Shown here: positions 5,883-7,003 of the stretch, one piece after another
Position numbering within the stretch: position 1 is the first letter of the stretch
Layout of the letters: every line of letters begins with the position of its first letter
Source: Litoreibacter sp.
GTDB taxonomy: Bacteria; Pseudomonadota; Alphaproteobacteria; Rhodobacterales; Rhodobacteraceae
Reading direction: 5' to 3'
Length of the DNA: 7,003 nt
Assembly: GCA_013042765.1 (NCBI GenBank)
Contig: JABDPP010000070.1
Span: forward strand, 1-7,003
Program-made: the position numbers and the translations under genes
The notes under the pieces: generated by a model
Database searches by the model: none
Seen by the model: only the letters and a program-made list of their open reading frames with translations
Told to the model about the DNA's origin: nothing

Positions 5883-7003
5883 TCAATCGCCTTCAGCGAC
5901 GCCTTCCGCACGTGCCCTAGCGCGACGGGCACGGAAGCTTGGCAACATTACCAGCAGCATCGCGATCACCAGGAGAGCCAGTGTCATCGGGCGTTCCCAG
6001 ATAAAGCCGATGCCGTCATAGAGCTGCATCGAGCGTGAGAAGTTGTCTTCCAGCATACCGCCCAGGATAAAACCGATCAGAAGTGGCGCCAAAGGATAGT
6101 CCGCGAACTTCAAAGCCGTCGCTGCAATGCCAAAGCCGACCAAGATCAGAAGCTCTGTGGCATTGTTCTGTCCGATATAGGCCCCCATCAAGGTGAAGAA
6201 GAGGATGAAGGGGATCAGATAGTTGCGCGGCACCAACAACACTTTGGCGATATAGGGAATCAGCGGCAGGTTCAGGATCAGCAGCACAAGATTGCCGATA
6301 AACATCGACATTATCACGGCCCAAAAGATCTGCGGCTCGTCGATCATCAGGCGCGGACCCGGTGTGACGTTCAGCGCCAGCAGGGCGCCGAGCAGGATCG
6401 CTGTGGTGCCGGAGCCCGGAATGCCCAGCGTCAGCAGAGGCACGAACGAGCCGGTGCACGCCGCGTTGTTGGCGGTTTCCGGGGCCGCCAGTCCTTTGAT
6501 CGACCCCTTGCCGAATTCTTCCTGTTCTTCCTTCTTCGCGATGTTGCGCTCGACTGCATAGCCCAGAAAACTCGCGATCGTGGCGCCCGCGCCGGGAAGA
6601 ACTCCGATGAAGAAACCCTGAATCGATTGGCGTCCGACCACAGGGGCAATGGCCTTGGCTTCGGATCGGCTGATCCGCAAATCTTTGATTTCACCGCCAT
6701 CGCCACCCATCTCCTTGGGCTTGAGCACCAGGAAGAGAGCTTCGGGCAGCGCGAACATCGCCATCGCCAGCGTGATAAAGCCAAAGCCCGACTGGAGGTC
6801 CATAATACCCATGGTGAAGCGCGGCATGTTGAACAAGGCGCCTTCGCCGACCGTTGCCATGATCAAGCCCAGAAGCGTCATCAGCAACGCCTTGGCGACC
6901 TGACCGGTACCGGCAAAAGCGGCGATCGCGGACAGGCCTACCACCATCAGCGCGAAATATTCCGCTGAATGGAATAAGAGTGCCACAGACGACAGCGCAG
7001 GGG
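5883..7003 (-). CDS. tctA: Tripartite tricarboxylate transporter permease TctA (5' partial)
   Basis: This is the large membrane permease of a TTT (TctABC) carrier, which takes up di- or tricarboxylates or other organic acids by ion coupling, with a periplasmic TctC binding protein and small TctB subunit. The visible 372 residues are the C-terminal three quarters. The frame stays open to the window edge, and about 130 N-terminal residues of the usual ~500 are missing, so a GTG at 6986 is internal. Family signatures in order are 'EYFALMVVGL', 'GVLPGAGATIASFLGYAVE', 'EFGKGSIKGLAAPETANNA' and 'PLLTLGIPGSGTTAILLGAL', with many hydrophobic segments and a final basic tail ('RARRARARAEG'). tctC and tctB would be expected upstream, beyond 7003, in the common C-B-A order. 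It converges on the oxidoreductase gene with 19 bp between stops. The exact substrate cannot be read from TctA. Confidence 0.95.
   Translation of the reverse strand, partial: PALSSVALLFHSAEYFALMVVGLSAIAAFAGTGQVAKALLMTLLGLIMATVGEGALFNMPRFTMGIMDLQSGFGFITLAMAMFALPEALFLVLKPKEMGGDGGEIKDLRISRSEAKAIAPVVGRQSIQGFFIGVLPGAGATIASFLGYAVERNIAKKEEQEEFGKGSIKGLAAPETANNAACTGSFVPLLTLGIPGSGTTAILLGALLALNVTPGPRLMIDEPQIFWAVIMSMFIGNLVLLILNLPLIPYIAKVLLVPRNYLIPFILFFTLMGAYIGQNNATELLILVGFGIAATALKFADYPLAPLLIGFILGGMLEDNFSRSMQLYDGIGFIWERPMTLALLVIAMLLVMLPSFRARRARARAEGVAEGD

Noticed and set aside
6984..6986. GTG at 6986 (minus strand) as the start of the transporter gene
   Set aside because: The frame stays open to the window edge, and the visible protein starts mid-way through TctA, so this codon is internal.

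Overview
The window looks like a piece of a GC-rich proteobacterial chromosome or large replicon. An alphaproteobacterium of the Rhodobacterales/Rhizobiales kind is likely, because a GntR/FCD regulator, a non-pyrrolysine MttB-family methyltransferase, a DAO-family flavoenzyme and a TctA transporter are a typical combination there. This placement is inferred from gene content and protein character, not from a marker gene. Coding density is close to 100%. No RNA gene, mobile element, CRISPR array or long non-coding stretch was seen.

Layout: positions 1-5863 hold a tightly packed plus-strand operon. Its order is a GntR/FCD regulator (5' end outside the window), a DapA/NAL-family aldolase or dehydratase, a PuuC-like aldehyde dehydrogenase, an MttB-superfamily (COG5598-type) methyltransferase, and a PuuB/DadA-like FAD amine oxidoreductase. 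Successive genes overlap by 11, 4 and 4 bp. The last junction is a 32-bp gap holding a possible 10-codon minicistron whose stop overlaps the oxidoreductase ATG. At 5883-7003, on the minus strand, lies the C-terminal three quarters of a TctA permease (tripartite tricarboxylate transporter). It converges on the operon with only 19 bp between the stops.

Working model (inference): the operon is a catabolic module for an N-methylated or quaternary amine or amino acid, under a ligand-responsive GntR regulator. The MttB homolog would remove a methyl group to a corrinoid protein encoded elsewhere. The flavoenzyme would oxidise the resulting secondary amine or imino acid. The DapA-family enzyme would act on a keto- or imino-acid intermediate through a lysine Schiff base, and the aldehyde dehydrogenase would oxidise the resulting semialdehyde to a carboxylate. 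This order (DAO, DapA-family, ALDH) mirrors the known D-hydroxyproline route to 2-oxoglutarate, so a betaine of proline or hydroxyproline is one concrete candidate substrate. The sequence alone does not fix the substrate. TctA may import a related organic acid or be unrelated.
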